From positions 1 to 45,671 of the forward strand of contig LCPQ01000002.1 in NCBI GenBank assembly GCA_001003705.1: a stretch of DNA of 45,671 nucleotides. The letters are read 5' to 3'. The notes beneath the pieces are model-generated. The model saw nothing but the letters and a program-made list of their open reading frames with translations, made no database searches and was not told the DNA's origin. The DNA is from Parcubacteria group bacterium GW2011_GWA2_48_9. GTDB lineage: Bacteria > Patescibacteriota > Patescibacteriia > UBA10025. Both the position numbers and the translations under genes were made by a program. Every line of letters begins with the position of its first letter. The stretch's first letter is position 1. This document shows, in pieces, positions 33,401-41,350 of this stretch.

Positions 33401-35024
33401 TGAGTATGATCGGACCACTACGTTCATCAAGTTTCTGGCGCATGAGCACCAATCGGAGATGAAACTCGATGCTGATGAGTGGCCCATACTGACCGAATAC
33501 GTCAAACGTTTCGGGCTTTCGCAGACGCCAGTTCTCTACAAGTATTTTAAGAATCTCTTCCGCCACGAACAATATGGTGATCCTCTACCGCAGTACCAGG
33601 TCGACAGCGGCATCACGACTACGAAAGAACTTGACGCGCGAAACAGGAGAATACGCGATCTGGTCTTCAGCGAGCACCCCATGACCGAAGTACGAGACAT
33701 GTCGCCGTTTGACATGGAGATTCTCGAGTCAGTGAGCGGCAAGAGCACCCATCGGTTCGCTTCTGGCAGGCCAAGCATGGGTAAAATTGTCACCGATTTC
33801 GCCGAAGCTCAGGAGAAAAAGACCGTCGCTCCTTTACCTGAGGGGTATGAGCATTTTACGATGAATTTGAGCAACGTCGAAGTGCAGGTCCAAACCGAAC
33901 AGATTGAAAAAGACTTTAGTGTCTTGCGCGATGAGATGCTGGAAGTTATCGCCCACCCTGGTGACATATCAGAGATACGCCAGCAGGCAGTACAGGCGCT
34001 TGCAGCCGAGCTTACATCTGTCGAGGAGAGTCTGAAGCAAAAAGGAGATAACCCGTTTATTGCAAAGCGGCTCGAAGAACTACGCGCACTTCAGGGAAAC
34101 GTGGAAAAAGCCAAAGATTCAGATGTGCTGCTGGGCACCCTTCTTTCGCTTGACCTTGGCACGTCAAAGAGAATCGGCATGGTTCCGCTGATCCGAAAGC
34201 TGATGCTCCACAAACTTTTTGAGCGACATTACTCTGCGCTTCAGGCCGACCAACTTTCGGCATCTATCAGCCAAGGACCTACGGCTGACGGTATTCTCCG
34301 TATGCTGAATATTCACGATGATTTTATTAAGGACCACCTTTTAAATGTGTCACGGAAGAACGAAGAAAAGTATTGGTCAGAGGAAACGTGGGACAAGATT
34401 GCAAAAGGCAGAAAGAGCAATAAGCTCGTCAACCTCACAAAAGTGTTTGATCCACATATCAGCGCACTTCGTGAAGCCTCGTCAAATTTCGAGATTATCG
34501 AAAAAGGTGGCACCCAACGTGTGGAGGCAATCCCTGACCGTGGCCTCGTCGGCGAACTTTCTGGCTACCTTGCTGATGTTTGCTATACGGCCGAGTATCC
34601 GCTTCTCGAAAAGTATCCAAACGTCGTGCCGTACAAATTCGTCGCCCGCGACGCAGAATCGGGCAGTCCGGCCTTTGTCGGTTCCGTATTGGTGTTTGAA
34701 GTTACAACTACCGATGGCAGCCCTGCTCTCCTGGTGAGAGGATTCGATGTTCCAAATGAACAGAAATACGACATTGGCAAATTCATCGAAAAGTTTATCG
34801 ACCAATTAGGTATTGTTGCCAAGCAGCGGGGGCTGAAGAAAGTGCTCATCCCAGGGTTGACGGGGGCGACCAGCAACTATGCCATGACGAATCGACACAT
34901 GGAATCGTCTTATAAGGCAGGCAATGAAACTATCGGTCTTGCCGAAACGTTCAGGTTTAACAGCTACGATCTGACACAGAATTGCTACGTAGCACGTGAG
35001 ATAAGCGATCAGGCTGCTGAGTAG
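30450..35024 (+). CDS. 1524-aa giant zinc-finger helical protein, unknown
   Basis: The longest gene in the window. N-terminal CCHC finger with the same residues as the zincin (Cys10, Cys13, His22, Cys26). Residues about 40-260 are charged and coiled-coil-like (LEQEIASLGQQLDAAERAVAEAQRA broken up by helices); about 430-1000 is almost all helix with ARM/HEAT-like spacing (ASETIVALQRLGNPEALTYL). The last about 160 residues are mixed alpha/beta (FVGSVLVFEVTTTDGSPALL, IVAKQRGLKKVLIPGLTG) and could be an enzyme-like fold, vaguely GNAT-like. No signal peptide; cytoplasmic. Second half of the candidate three-gene system. No family recognised. Confidence 0.85.
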   Translation: MAEQQAQATCPHCGYPVEIAEHAPGCPNAVKVEAQEALQEAQTSPSEVAEQNLEEAIIERLKSAKIELEAELTKSELLLQTLFSGKDLSPDEQTKADEIFGGYDPEEARELYEKFKNGLRYTEGYKGADVWYKLHRHFAEGDKALTEKNSHLEQEIASLGQQLDAAERAVAEAQRAYDEWNQGMGLKRYFTQGTGRRLHGDVSAAQVEEKRIRGQRHDVRGEIDEQRSSSFYNRDAKSDIDHSAWSNFYYYGRQEITARLEEKLKGEDVESYIKKELPTGGYLRQIVEREAGPILEELVRSGALDPERAEAFRAKVAQLMEYSMHPEEEVQSETWAIQREVSEIIDSCKAKQLPDNVSSKYSPRDLESALQRIREVPLTPNKDEKTASNYYSTMLAKFISTAYVEGRLAHVSETVEAESTLKPDSPYREQITTLRIRNSRRDKSLAPDVLKFLEIGPARWQIMGKTAIESGLVTEEEWKHLEEAMIAEVGYENLEQPARSAASETIVALQRLGNPEALTYLADHARVNDWRLEETGGAIEAVAKNASSEQLERILPRLTPEARVMITDAQNENSLLNSFTDTTDPKRGDVMRWNYQMRDLYPVHSRIATQLRAKDPDTERVRHYYLGRFGRDADIGVQTVEKTAREVGEDPKATLEAYLQHFLSSLVHADSSNVYISEKIPDFVKEYARVSETAPREAWELISKRMFETDKYTREPESFMKTLAEVADVIGASRAEMMKKSLPFLMGPLRERGANGIQSVAYIDQIAAAFGVDRDVVTAACLSEIPRGGQWRSHNTSTEDTIYQTLGSSPDRDIGRLASQFGKEFLALSQGDTDSLAELFRRGSLQASGEERTRLLRSITKVQRPSAVDFLPKLTKAWAGSSVDGAQVSDVIEQFIICDGLGIRAKRTPEGVATQDENTETSLQGLESGFLVHIREALARDAQGVLDHANRRLLKKLFGEEQIEKFLAALPKASDERRNAFTHNEYDRTTTFIKFLAHEHQSEMKLDADEWPILTEYVKRFGLSQTPVLYKYFKNLFRHEQYGDPLPQYQVDSGITTTKELDARNRRIRDLVFSEHPMTEVRDMSPFDMEILESVSGKSTHRFASGRPSMGKIVTDFAEAQEKKTVAPLPEGYEHFTMNLSNVEVQVQTEQIEKDFSVLRDEMLEVIAHPGDISEIRQQAVQALAAELTSVEESLKQKGDNPFIAKRLEELRALQGNVEKAKDSDVLLGTLLSLDLGTSKRIGMVPLIRKLMLHKLFERHYSALQADQLSASISQGPTADGILRMLNIHDDFIKDHLLNVSRKNEEKYWSEETWDKIAKGRKSNKLVNLTKVFDPHISALREASSNFEIIEKGGTQRVEAIPDRGLVGELSGYLADVCYTAEYPLLEKYPNVVPYKFVARDAESGSPAFVGSVLVFEVTTTDGSPALLVRGFDVPNEQKYDIGKFIEKFIDQLGIVAKQRGLKKVLIPGLTGATSNYAMTNRHMESSYKAGNETIGLAETFRFNSYDLTQNCYVAREISDQAAE
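30474..30539 (+). repeat. 66-bp perfect direct repeat, copy 2 (zinc-finger coding)
   Basis: Identical to 28269-28334, about 2.2 kb away, same strand and same codon phase. Confidence 0.95.
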
Positions 35025-35054
35025 TCGGATGTAGTATTCGGACGCGTAGAGCGG

Positions 35055-35060
35055 TATACT
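35055..35060 (+). promoter_or_regulatory. Probable -10 of the Kunitz-like gene
   Basis: TATACT 11 bases before ATG 35072. The candidate -35 (TAGTAT, 35032-35037) is poor. Confidence 0.4.
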
Positions 35061-35071
35061 GGCACTATCAT

Positions 35072-35749
35072 ATGTCCCTTAAGACCTCTCAAGACAGCAA
35101 GCTGGTATTAGTATTAGCGGTTGCACTGATCGTGGCCGTCCTTTTTGGCGTACTTGTCGGATACGTGCTTTTACAAAAAAAGGATGAACGCGTTGTCGCA
35201 AATGCAAACAACGTCAATGGTACAAATTCTCTAGATTCTCGCTGTGGATCGTGGTCTCCCAGTCCCCCAGGTGATGTCACATGTATGGCCCTCGTACCAC
35301 CCGGATTTTACTTCGATGACGGTGCATGCACATATTTTCCCGGTACAAGTGCCGGGTGCAGCCAGCCACCTTTCGATATAGAGCTTGAATGTGTGCAGGC
35401 GTGTCTTCAGCGGAGCACGTTACCGCCAATAGTTGACGTATTTAACGGTGAGGTGTCCCGGTCATGCGATGTCGATGACGACTGTAGAATCGTCGATCGG
35501 GGATACGACCTTGGGACATGTTGTCCTGTCCCGACGTGCGCGCTTGGCTATACAGATGAAAAATACGTATCGGTAAACGGACAGTCATATGATGAGCTTC
35601 ATGAGAATGTTGCGCGGCAGTACAATGATCTCTGCGCGCGCGTTGATTGCCCCCAGTATTCACCCCCTTCATGTCCGAAGATACGCGATGATTTAAAACA
35701 ACCTGTGTGTCGAGATTCCGTCTGCGTAAAAAAGTGGTATTATGAGTAA
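35072..35749 (+). CDS. Cys-rich anchored protein with Kunitz/BPTI-like Cys spacing
   Basis: 225 aa. Membrane helix at about residues 11-33, Asn-rich linker (NANNVNGTN), then a Cys-rich exported region. Cys58, 71, 86, 96, 107 and 111 give spacings of 12, 14, 9, 10 and 3, close to the Kunitz pattern of 8, 15, 7, 12, 3, with FYFDDGACTYF and ECVQAC reminiscent of the fold. A second Cys-rich region follows (SCDVDDDCRI, CCPVPTC, DCPQYSPPSCPK, VCRDSVCVKKW). Protease inhibition is only suggested by spacing. No SD; leaderless promoter. Confidence 0.7.
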   Translation: MSLKTSQDSKLVLVLAVALIVAVLFGVLVGYVLLQKKDERVVANANNVNGTNSLDSRCGSWSPSPPGDVTCMALVPPGFYFDDGACTYFPGTSAGCSQPPFDIELECVQACLQRSTLPPIVDVFNGEVSRSCDVDDDCRIVDRGYDLGTCCPVPTCALGYTDEKYVSVNGQSYDELHENVARQYNDLCARVDCPQYSPPSCPKIRDDLKQPVCRDSVCVKKWYYE

Positions 35750-35788
35750 CTGTTTTTAATTTGCGCTACGATATTTTAGAACGATCCT

Positions 35789-36745
35789 ATGCCCCAAAAA
35801 ACACTTATTCTGGATAAGAACATCGTCAGCGAGGGCCGTTTTAGCCATTTAAAAGAGGGTATGCCCGTTTGGGTGGATGTCACTCGTCCATCGGCGAGCG
35901 AGCTCGAAGAAGTGTCGAACCAGGTGGGGATGTCGGTCCGTGAGATCGAGCATCTGCTGACGCCAAGGCAACGGCCGATGCTTTTTAATATTGAAAAGTA
36001 CTCCGTAGTAGTCTTTTCCGCACCCTTCGCTGAAAAGGAAAACTTGATGGCCTTGCCAATGCTCATGTTCGTTTCAAAGGACCAAAATGATTTGGTTACC
36101 GTACATCGAGAACACTGCCAAGCTGTGTCAAAACTATATTCATATACTGCATCACGTAGCACCGAGATGTTCCGTGGCGGCATTACACTGGTGCTTTTTA
36201 CACTGTTAGAAGAAATCGTTGAAGATTTCTTTTCGGATGTTGATGCCATCAGAGATGCCATCGAACAAATTGAGGAAAAGATGTTCGACTACAAAGACAG
36301 TAAGAAGGTGATGAAGAGGACCTTCGCCACGAAAAAAAGCCTACTCTACGTCCATAGGGCGTTGATCGGCAACCGTGAGGTAGTCCAGGCGATTGAAAAG
36401 CACTATGCGCAGTTTCTCGATGTGAAAAAACTTGAGGATTTCCGCCAACTCACTGGCGACATCACCCAACTCATCGAAATGGCGACCACCTATCATGATA
36501 TTTTGACTACATCGGTCGAAGTCCACCTGTCAGCCATTTCAAATAATCTCAATGTCACAATGAAGCGGGTCACCTCGTGGGGAGCCATCATTCTCGTGCC
36601 GAGCCTGGTCGCGGGCATATTTGGCATGAATTTTCGAGAGATTCCTTTGCTTACGAGCCACGAGGGATTTGCGATCGCCATCACACTGATGGCAGTTTCT
36701 GTCTTTTTGCTTGGATGGTATTTTAAGAAGAAGGATTGGATGTAA
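35789..36745 (+). CDS. corA: CorA-type magnesium transporter
   Basis: 318 aa, usual length. Cytoplasmic N-terminal alpha/beta domain, long stalk helices, and two C-terminal membrane helices with the GMN selectivity motif (279-281, IFGMNFREIP) and basic tail FKKKDWM. It forms pentamers importing Mg2+ (some members Co2+). It is transcribed on its own; the preceding stop is 40 bases away. Confidence 0.93.
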   Translation: MPQKTLILDKNIVSEGRFSHLKEGMPVWVDVTRPSASELEEVSNQVGMSVREIEHLLTPRQRPMLFNIEKYSVVVFSAPFAEKENLMALPMLMFVSKDQNDLVTVHREHCQAVSKLYSYTASRSTEMFRGGITLVLFTLLEEIVEDFFSDVDAIRDAIEQIEEKMFDYKDSKKVMKRTFATKKSLLYVHRALIGNREVVQAIEKHYAQFLDVKKLEDFRQLTGDITQLIEMATTYHDILTTSVEVHLSAISNNLNVTMKRVTSWGAIILVPSLVAGIFGMNFREIPLLTSHEGFAIAITLMAVSVFLLGWYFKKKDWM

Positions 36746-36776
36746 TTGTATAGAGTTTATTAGTTACGCGAGTTTC

Positions 36777-36810
36777 CGAGTTGGCGGGTTAGTTTTTTGT
36801 AAGCAACTCG
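36777..36810. repeat. Hairpin in the gap after corA
   Basis: CGAGTTG (36777-36783) pairs with CAACTCG (36804-36810), and an alternative GCGAGTT (36768-36774) also pairs with AACTCGC (36805-36811). The T-run lies in the loop. Confidence 0.35.
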
Positions 36811-36846
36811 CTCAACTTGATAGTGAAACATGACCAACATACGACA

Positions 36847-36875
36847 TTGACATGATTACGAAAGAGTGCTAGCAT
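36847..36875 (+). promoter_or_regulatory. Promoter of the second C39 gene
   Basis: TTGACA (36847-36852), 17 bases, TAGCAT (36870-36875). Confidence 0.65.
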
Positions 36876-36894
36876 GAGCTGTTTTTATTAAGCT

Positions 36895-37698
36895 ATGAAA
36901 GGAAAGAAAACATTAGTTGTTATTACCACCCTTTTAATCGCGAGCTTTGTTGCGTACAGTTTTCGTACGCCCATTATTGACACGTGGGAAGACTTAGTCG
37001 AGGAAGATATCCCGACAGTCTCCTATAATGACGTTCGTAATACGGCCCCAGCAGTGAACCCGCCCGCCAATGCGAACATAGACGTAGACGCGACAAATGT
37101 AAATACCCCAGAGCCCGCATCGGCTTTGCCGTCTTCGTTTAATCTCGAAGTTCCGTTTACTACCCAGGCGCCGTTTGCGAACTGGGATTTTCCTTATCAG
37201 GAAGCGTGTGAGGAAGCGTCCACTATCACGGTGCACTATTACTACCAAGACAAAACATTCACTAAAGAAATCGCTGACAAAGAAATTCTCGACCTTGTTG
37301 AGTGGGAAAAGGATTATTTCGGAGACTATAAAGATACGACTGCGGAGGAGACTGCTGAGTTCATTAAAGCATACTGGGGGTACGATCGTGTTGACGTCGA
37401 GTACGACCCGACGGTTGAACAAATCCAACGCCATGTATTCGCAGGCCGACCAGTCATTATCCCTGCCGCAGGCAAACAGCTAGGTAATCCGAATTTTCGT
37501 AATGGTGGTCCGCTCTATCACATGTTCGTCGTGCGTGGCTGGGCTGACAGCCAGTTTATCACCAATGATGTTGGTACTCGAAACGGTGAGAACTATCGCT
37601 ATACCTACGATATTGTCATGAAGGCGATGCACGACTGGAATGGCGGCGACGTCGACAACGGCCAAAAAGTTATCATCGTCGTGTATCCGAATAATTGA
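36895..37698 (+). CDS. Membrane-anchored C39-family peptidase
   Basis: 267 aa. Anchor helix at about residues 5-22, Asn/Pro-rich linker (NANIDVDATNVNTPEP), then a C39_2-like domain. VPFTTQAPFANWDFPYQEAC places the nucleophile Cys105 in ACEEAS, His209 is in YHMFVVRGW, and Asp225 in TNDVGTR. It is compact and lacks the Ig domains of the 26229 gene. Presumed extracellular papain-like peptidase; substrate unknown. Confidence 0.85.
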   Translation: MKGKKTLVVITTLLIASFVAYSFRTPIIDTWEDLVEEDIPTVSYNDVRNTAPAVNPPANANIDVDATNVNTPEPASALPSSFNLEVPFTTQAPFANWDFPYQEACEEASTITVHYYYQDKTFTKEIADKEILDLVEWEKDYFGDYKDTTAEETAEFIKAYWGYDRVDVEYDPTVEQIQRHVFAGRPVIIPAAGKQLGNPNFRNGGPLYHMFVVRGWADSQFITNDVGTRNGENYRYTYDIVMKAMHDWNGGDVDNGQKVIIVVYPNN

Positions 37699-37723
37699 AA
37701 GTAGGCAGAAAAAGCGATATACT
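37695..37723 (+). promoter_or_regulatory. Promoter of the flippase-like gene
   Basis: TTGAAA (37695-37700, overlapping the previous stop), 17 bases, TATACT (37718-37723). The leader can form GAGGAA-ccactat-TTCCTC. Confidence 0.6.
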
Positions 37724-37761
37724 CCCCTGAGGAACCACTATTTCCTCCACTCTTACGATAC

Positions 37762-38793
37762 ATGAAGAAAACCCTGCTTTTTATTCTTTCCACACTCATG
37801 GGGGTCGCCCTTTTCATCGGCGTCCTACACCGTATAGGCATACACGAAATTCTTGAGACGCTTCGCTCCTTTTCCTGGGCGACACTGGCGCTTATTATGC
37901 TAGTTGGCTTCCTTCAGCTTACGGTGGTCCTGTACCGCTGGCAGATGGTTTTACGCGCGCAGGGCGATACTGTTCCTCTGAAGAAGCTTTTTGTGCCCAA
38001 GTTAATCGGTTATGCAGTCAGTTTCATCACCCCGGGTCCGTACGTAGGCGGAGAACCCGTACAGGCATACGTATTAAAAAAGGAAACGGGTGTGCGATTT
38101 ACGCATGGGCTTGCCGCTATCATCGTTGACAAATTGCTCGATTTCACCTACCCCCTTCCGTTTCTGATTGGTGCGCTAGTCTACGTCATGATGAAATTTG
38201 ACGTTTCATCTGAAGTATTCAGCCTTTTCGCGGTTGTGCTGCTAGCTCTCATCGTCGTACTTGCACTTTTTTATATTATGACATACCAGGGGAAAGGTTT
38301 TATTTCAGTTCTATTGATCGTATTTCGAATAAATAGGATTACGTACATAAAAAAATATTTTGAGAAGCTCTTATATTTTGAGAAGTTGATCATACAATTT
38401 TTCCAGCACCGCAGCGGTGTTTTTATCAAAGGATTACTCCTTTCGCTTTTGAGCGGGGCGCTGGTTTTCATACAGCTTTTTTTGCTCCTTCATGCAATGG
38501 GGATCATTGCAAACCCCTGGCATATTTTTATCATCATGGTCTTTATGATTCTCGCTTTTATCATGCCCATCCCTGGAGCGCTCGGGACGATGGAGGCCGG
38601 ACAAGCTCTCATTTTTAATGCCATGGGCTATACGGCATCAGCCGGCGTGGTGTTTGCGTTCATCTTCCGTATTATTGAACTTGTCAAAGTTGGCTTAGGT
38701 CTCATTTTTCTTTCCAGCGTTGGATTGAATTTTTTGAGAAACTTGAACGATCTCACGAACGGCGGACAGGCGAATTCGAAAGAGCAGGATTAA
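37762..38793 (+). CDS. Lysylphosphatidylglycerol synthase-TM/UPF0104 flippase-like membrane protein
   Basis: 343 aa with about eight membrane helices and no catalytic extension, so not a full LPG synthase. The family signature PGPYVGGEPVQAYVLKKETG (about 93-112) is present, as are FIMPIPGALGTMEAGQALIF and a final helix before the polar tail. Relatives move lipids or lipid-linked sugars across the membrane. The gene is monocistronic, with its own promoter. More AT-rich in its central part (38270-38420) than elsewhere. Confidence 0.88.
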   Translation: MKKTLLFILSTLMGVALFIGVLHRIGIHEILETLRSFSWATLALIMLVGFLQLTVVLYRWQMVLRAQGDTVPLKKLFVPKLIGYAVSFITPGPYVGGEPVQAYVLKKETGVRFTHGLAAIIVDKLLDFTYPLPFLIGALVYVMMKFDVSSEVFSLFAVVLLALIVVLALFYIMTYQGKGFISVLLIVFRINRITYIKKYFEKLLYFEKLIIQFFQHRSGVFIKGLLLSLLSGALVFIQLFLLLHAMGIIANPWHIFIIMVFMILAFIMPIPGALGTMEAGQALIFNAMGYTASAGVVFAFIFRIIELVKVGLGLIFLSSVGLNFLRNLNDLTNGGQANSKEQD

Positions 38794-38884
38794 CGTATTA
38801 ACGAATTGCAGATTGGCGGATTCATTATTTGGTCGATTCTTTTATTGAGATTAGATTTCCAAACCAGACAATCTGTTAATACGT
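38793..38884. repeat. Inverted repeat after the flippase-like gene
   Basis: ACGTATTAAC (38793-38802) and GTTAATACGT (38875-38884) are perfectly complementary over 10 bases; CAGATTG (38809-38815) also pairs with CAATCTG (38869-38875) and TTTGG with CCAAA inside. A long, imperfect stem starting at the stop codon. Confidence 0.55.
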
Positions 38885-38903
38885 AATTCGACAGTACGCC
38901 AGC

Positions 38904-38933
38904 TTACTCTTGATGGCGCTTTTTTGGTATACT
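38904..38933 (+). promoter_or_regulatory. Promoter of the 793-aa surface-protein gene
   Basis: TTACTC (38904-38909), 18 bases, TATACT (38928-38933). ATG 38966. Confidence 0.4.
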
Positions 38934-38965
38934 GACGGTACGTACTCACTTACTAACAACATCTT

Positions 38966-41347
38966 ATGGATGTTCCTCAAGGGGCGCCAGTCCCCCGCAC
39001 GCTCAAACTTTCGAAGCGGATTCTTTGGGTTTTGATACCCGTTCTGGCCGTGATCGCGCTCGGCGCATGGGCGTACCTCTTTTGGGGGTATTTCGAAACA
39101 ACTGATAATGATTCGCAGCAAGCCGTTGAAACCAATGCCAACCTCGCAGGCCGGCTGCCGTGTGAAACTGATGAAGACTGTCCAAACGACTTCAAATGCG
39201 TAAGTGCCTATACGGTTGACGGGGAAGAAGACCGACTCTGTATCCGCGATGTGGCCTTAGTCGGAAATAATGGAAATGTAAACAGCATCGATCCGTTCAA
39301 CGCCAATCTCAACACGAGCCGTTCTGATACGGTAGTGAATGTTGCGCCAGTGCAGGCGGGCGGGTGGCAGACCGTCACGTACCAGGAGGGAAACCACGGT
39401 TTTACCATTGATATCCCTGATGACTGGTCGTCGAGCTCCAGTTCTATGGGTATCGAAGAACGCATGGGAATGATATACGGCAATAGCCCCTCAGGCGAAA
39501 ACGATGTCTACGCGAGTCTGTCAGTGACATTTTATAAAAATAGCGTGTTGCTCGACCAGTGGGTAAGTGATCATCGTTCCGAACTCGAACGTCCCGAAAC
39601 GACACTCGTTAAGGAAAGCATTCGTACAGCCGCAGGCGACGGCATCTCGTTCATTGCCCATGAAGGTGGCGGGTATGAATACGTTAATGTCTATGCGTAT
39701 GTACAGCGGGATGACACCGTTTATGAAATCCAGGTAAGTGGAAGCGCTAACGGCTACCAAGCGTATGCAGGCATTATCGACGACATTATTGCCAGCTTTG
39801 CGTTTACCGACGTACTTCCGGCCTATGAGATAGTCGCGCCCTCTTCAAACGTCGCCATCGCTGAGAGCCAAGGATATGAGTTGACCGTATCATGGCGATC
39901 CACGCTTGAGAAAGTAAATTTCGACGACCCGATGTTTGATAATCCGGAAAATTTTATTGGGCGGCGCGAATACTACAAGGCGGGCACCATCACGAACGGG
40001 CGGTACCAGGGGAAGGAACTGGTCGTGATTCTCGAGAACCCCGATGGCCCATCATTCTTTCCAAATATCTACAGAGTCGTCTACGATTCAGCCCAGAAAA
40101 CATTTACGTACCTCGAAAAACACTCTAACAACCTGTCGTATTTCGCGACACCGATTACGTATGACGTCGGTTCGAGCGTACCCGACCTGACCTTGCCGGA
40201 ACAGTTATCGGTGCCTGATTCGGACATTATCCTGGCTGAGGAGCTCTTCGAACCGAATAAGCTGTTTACCTCGATCATCGCGCCGGACGAGTTGTTCACC
40301 GACGCGGAAGCCGGGAAAGTCTACTTCGATCACGAACTCGATTGTTATTTCGTCCAAGCGCCCGACCATCTGGTGAAGCAGTACCATCTCGACTTGCCGT
40401 TCGTGAAAGAGTTTACCGACAAGGAGTATGTCTTTGATTCGAACAGCTTCACGCCCGACATTCTCTGGCTGGACACGACAGGCGTGACTGAATCGTATAC
40501 CTATAATGAGCCTACCGGTGGGTGCGGATCGAGAAATTGTCACGCAATCTTCACGGAAGAAGAACTCGGAGGCATAGATGCGCTCGAGGTGACCGGCCAG
40601 ACGACTACGGGAGACGAGGTGTATGAATACAAAGACAAGAATCACGAAGTGTTGAAAAGCACCTACGAGACATATTACGTTCCCGAAGGCGAGACGAAGA
40701 TGAGTTACGACACGTTCACGGCCTCGCACGCATTCTTTTACTGGAAGGACCCGTTTGGGAATTTCGTGCGCTTCAAGAAAGTCGCATTTCTCCAGATGGT
40801 TGAATGTGGAAAGCCGGTCATTTACCTCTATCCGGAGGTGGCGATGGACGTGAATGTACAGGTAGCTCCAAATGGCGGGTTTACCGTCACCGATCCTGAA
40901 TATCCCGAGGGCGGTTGGAACGTTACTGCGCAACCGGATAGTACGCTCACGACTGCCGGTGCAGTATACCCATACCTTTTCTGGGAAGGCAACGGCGTCA
41001 ATTACGAAATCCCTAAAGAGGGATTCGTCGTCTCAAAGGCTGGTGTGCTGGATTTCCTCGGAGGCACGCTTGAACGACTTGGGTTGAACAAAAAGGAGCG
41101 CGCTGACTTCATTGAGTTCTGGCATCCCCGCATGCAGGAAGCGCCGTATTATTTCGTCACGTTTGTAAACCAGGAAGTGTTCGACAGCTTAGCGCCGTTG
41201 ACCGTCTCTCCGCGTCCGGACAAGGTGATCCGCGTGTTCATGGACTATCAGCCCCTTGACCATCCAGTGGATGTCAAACCGATGGAGATCGTTACGCCAC
41301 AGCGCACGGGATTCACGGTTGTCGAGTGGGGCGGGGCGCTCCACTAG
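38966..41347 (+). CDS. 793-aa membrane-anchored surface protein with a conserved C-terminal domain
   Basis: Anchor helix at about residues 19-41, Asn-rich linker, a small Cys-knot-like segment (PCETDEDCPNDFKC), then a PsbP/DcrB-like domain at about 130-290 (YQEGNHGFTIDIPDDW, IIDDIIASFAF). A long central beta-rich region follows. The last about 180 residues, from CGKPVIYLYPE through WNVTAQPDSTL, FWEGNGVNYEIPKEGFVV and GFTVVEWGG, match a conserved uncharacterised domain seen in various bacterial secreted proteins. I cannot name it. Four bases separate it from the MEMO gene. Confidence 0.78.
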   Translation: MDVPQGAPVPRTLKLSKRILWVLIPVLAVIALGAWAYLFWGYFETTDNDSQQAVETNANLAGRLPCETDEDCPNDFKCVSAYTVDGEEDRLCIRDVALVGNNGNVNSIDPFNANLNTSRSDTVVNVAPVQAGGWQTVTYQEGNHGFTIDIPDDWSSSSSSMGIEERMGMIYGNSPSGENDVYASLSVTFYKNSVLLDQWVSDHRSELERPETTLVKESIRTAAGDGISFIAHEGGGYEYVNVYAYVQRDDTVYEIQVSGSANGYQAYAGIIDDIIASFAFTDVLPAYEIVAPSSNVAIAESQGYELTVSWRSTLEKVNFDDPMFDNPENFIGRREYYKAGTITNGRYQGKELVVILENPDGPSFFPNIYRVVYDSAQKTFTYLEKHSNNLSYFATPITYDVGSSVPDLTLPEQLSVPDSDIILAEELFEPNKLFTSIIAPDELFTDAEAGKVYFDHELDCYFVQAPDHLVKQYHLDLPFVKEFTDKEYVFDSNSFTPDILWLDTTGVTESYTYNEPTGGCGSRNCHAIFTEEELGGIDALEVTGQTTTGDEVYEYKDKNHEVLKSTYETYYVPEGETKMSYDTFTASHAFFYWKDPFGNFVRFKKVAFLQMVECGKPVIYLYPEVAMDVNVQVAPNGGFTVTDPEYPEGGWNVTAQPDSTLTTAGAVYPYLFWEGNGVNYEIPKEGFVVSKAGVLDFLGGTLERLGLNKKERADFIEFWHPRMQEAPYYFVTFVNQEVFDSLAPLTVSPRPDKVIRVFMDYQPLDHPVDVKPMEIVTPQRTGFTVVEWGGALH

Positions 41348-41350
41348 GCC

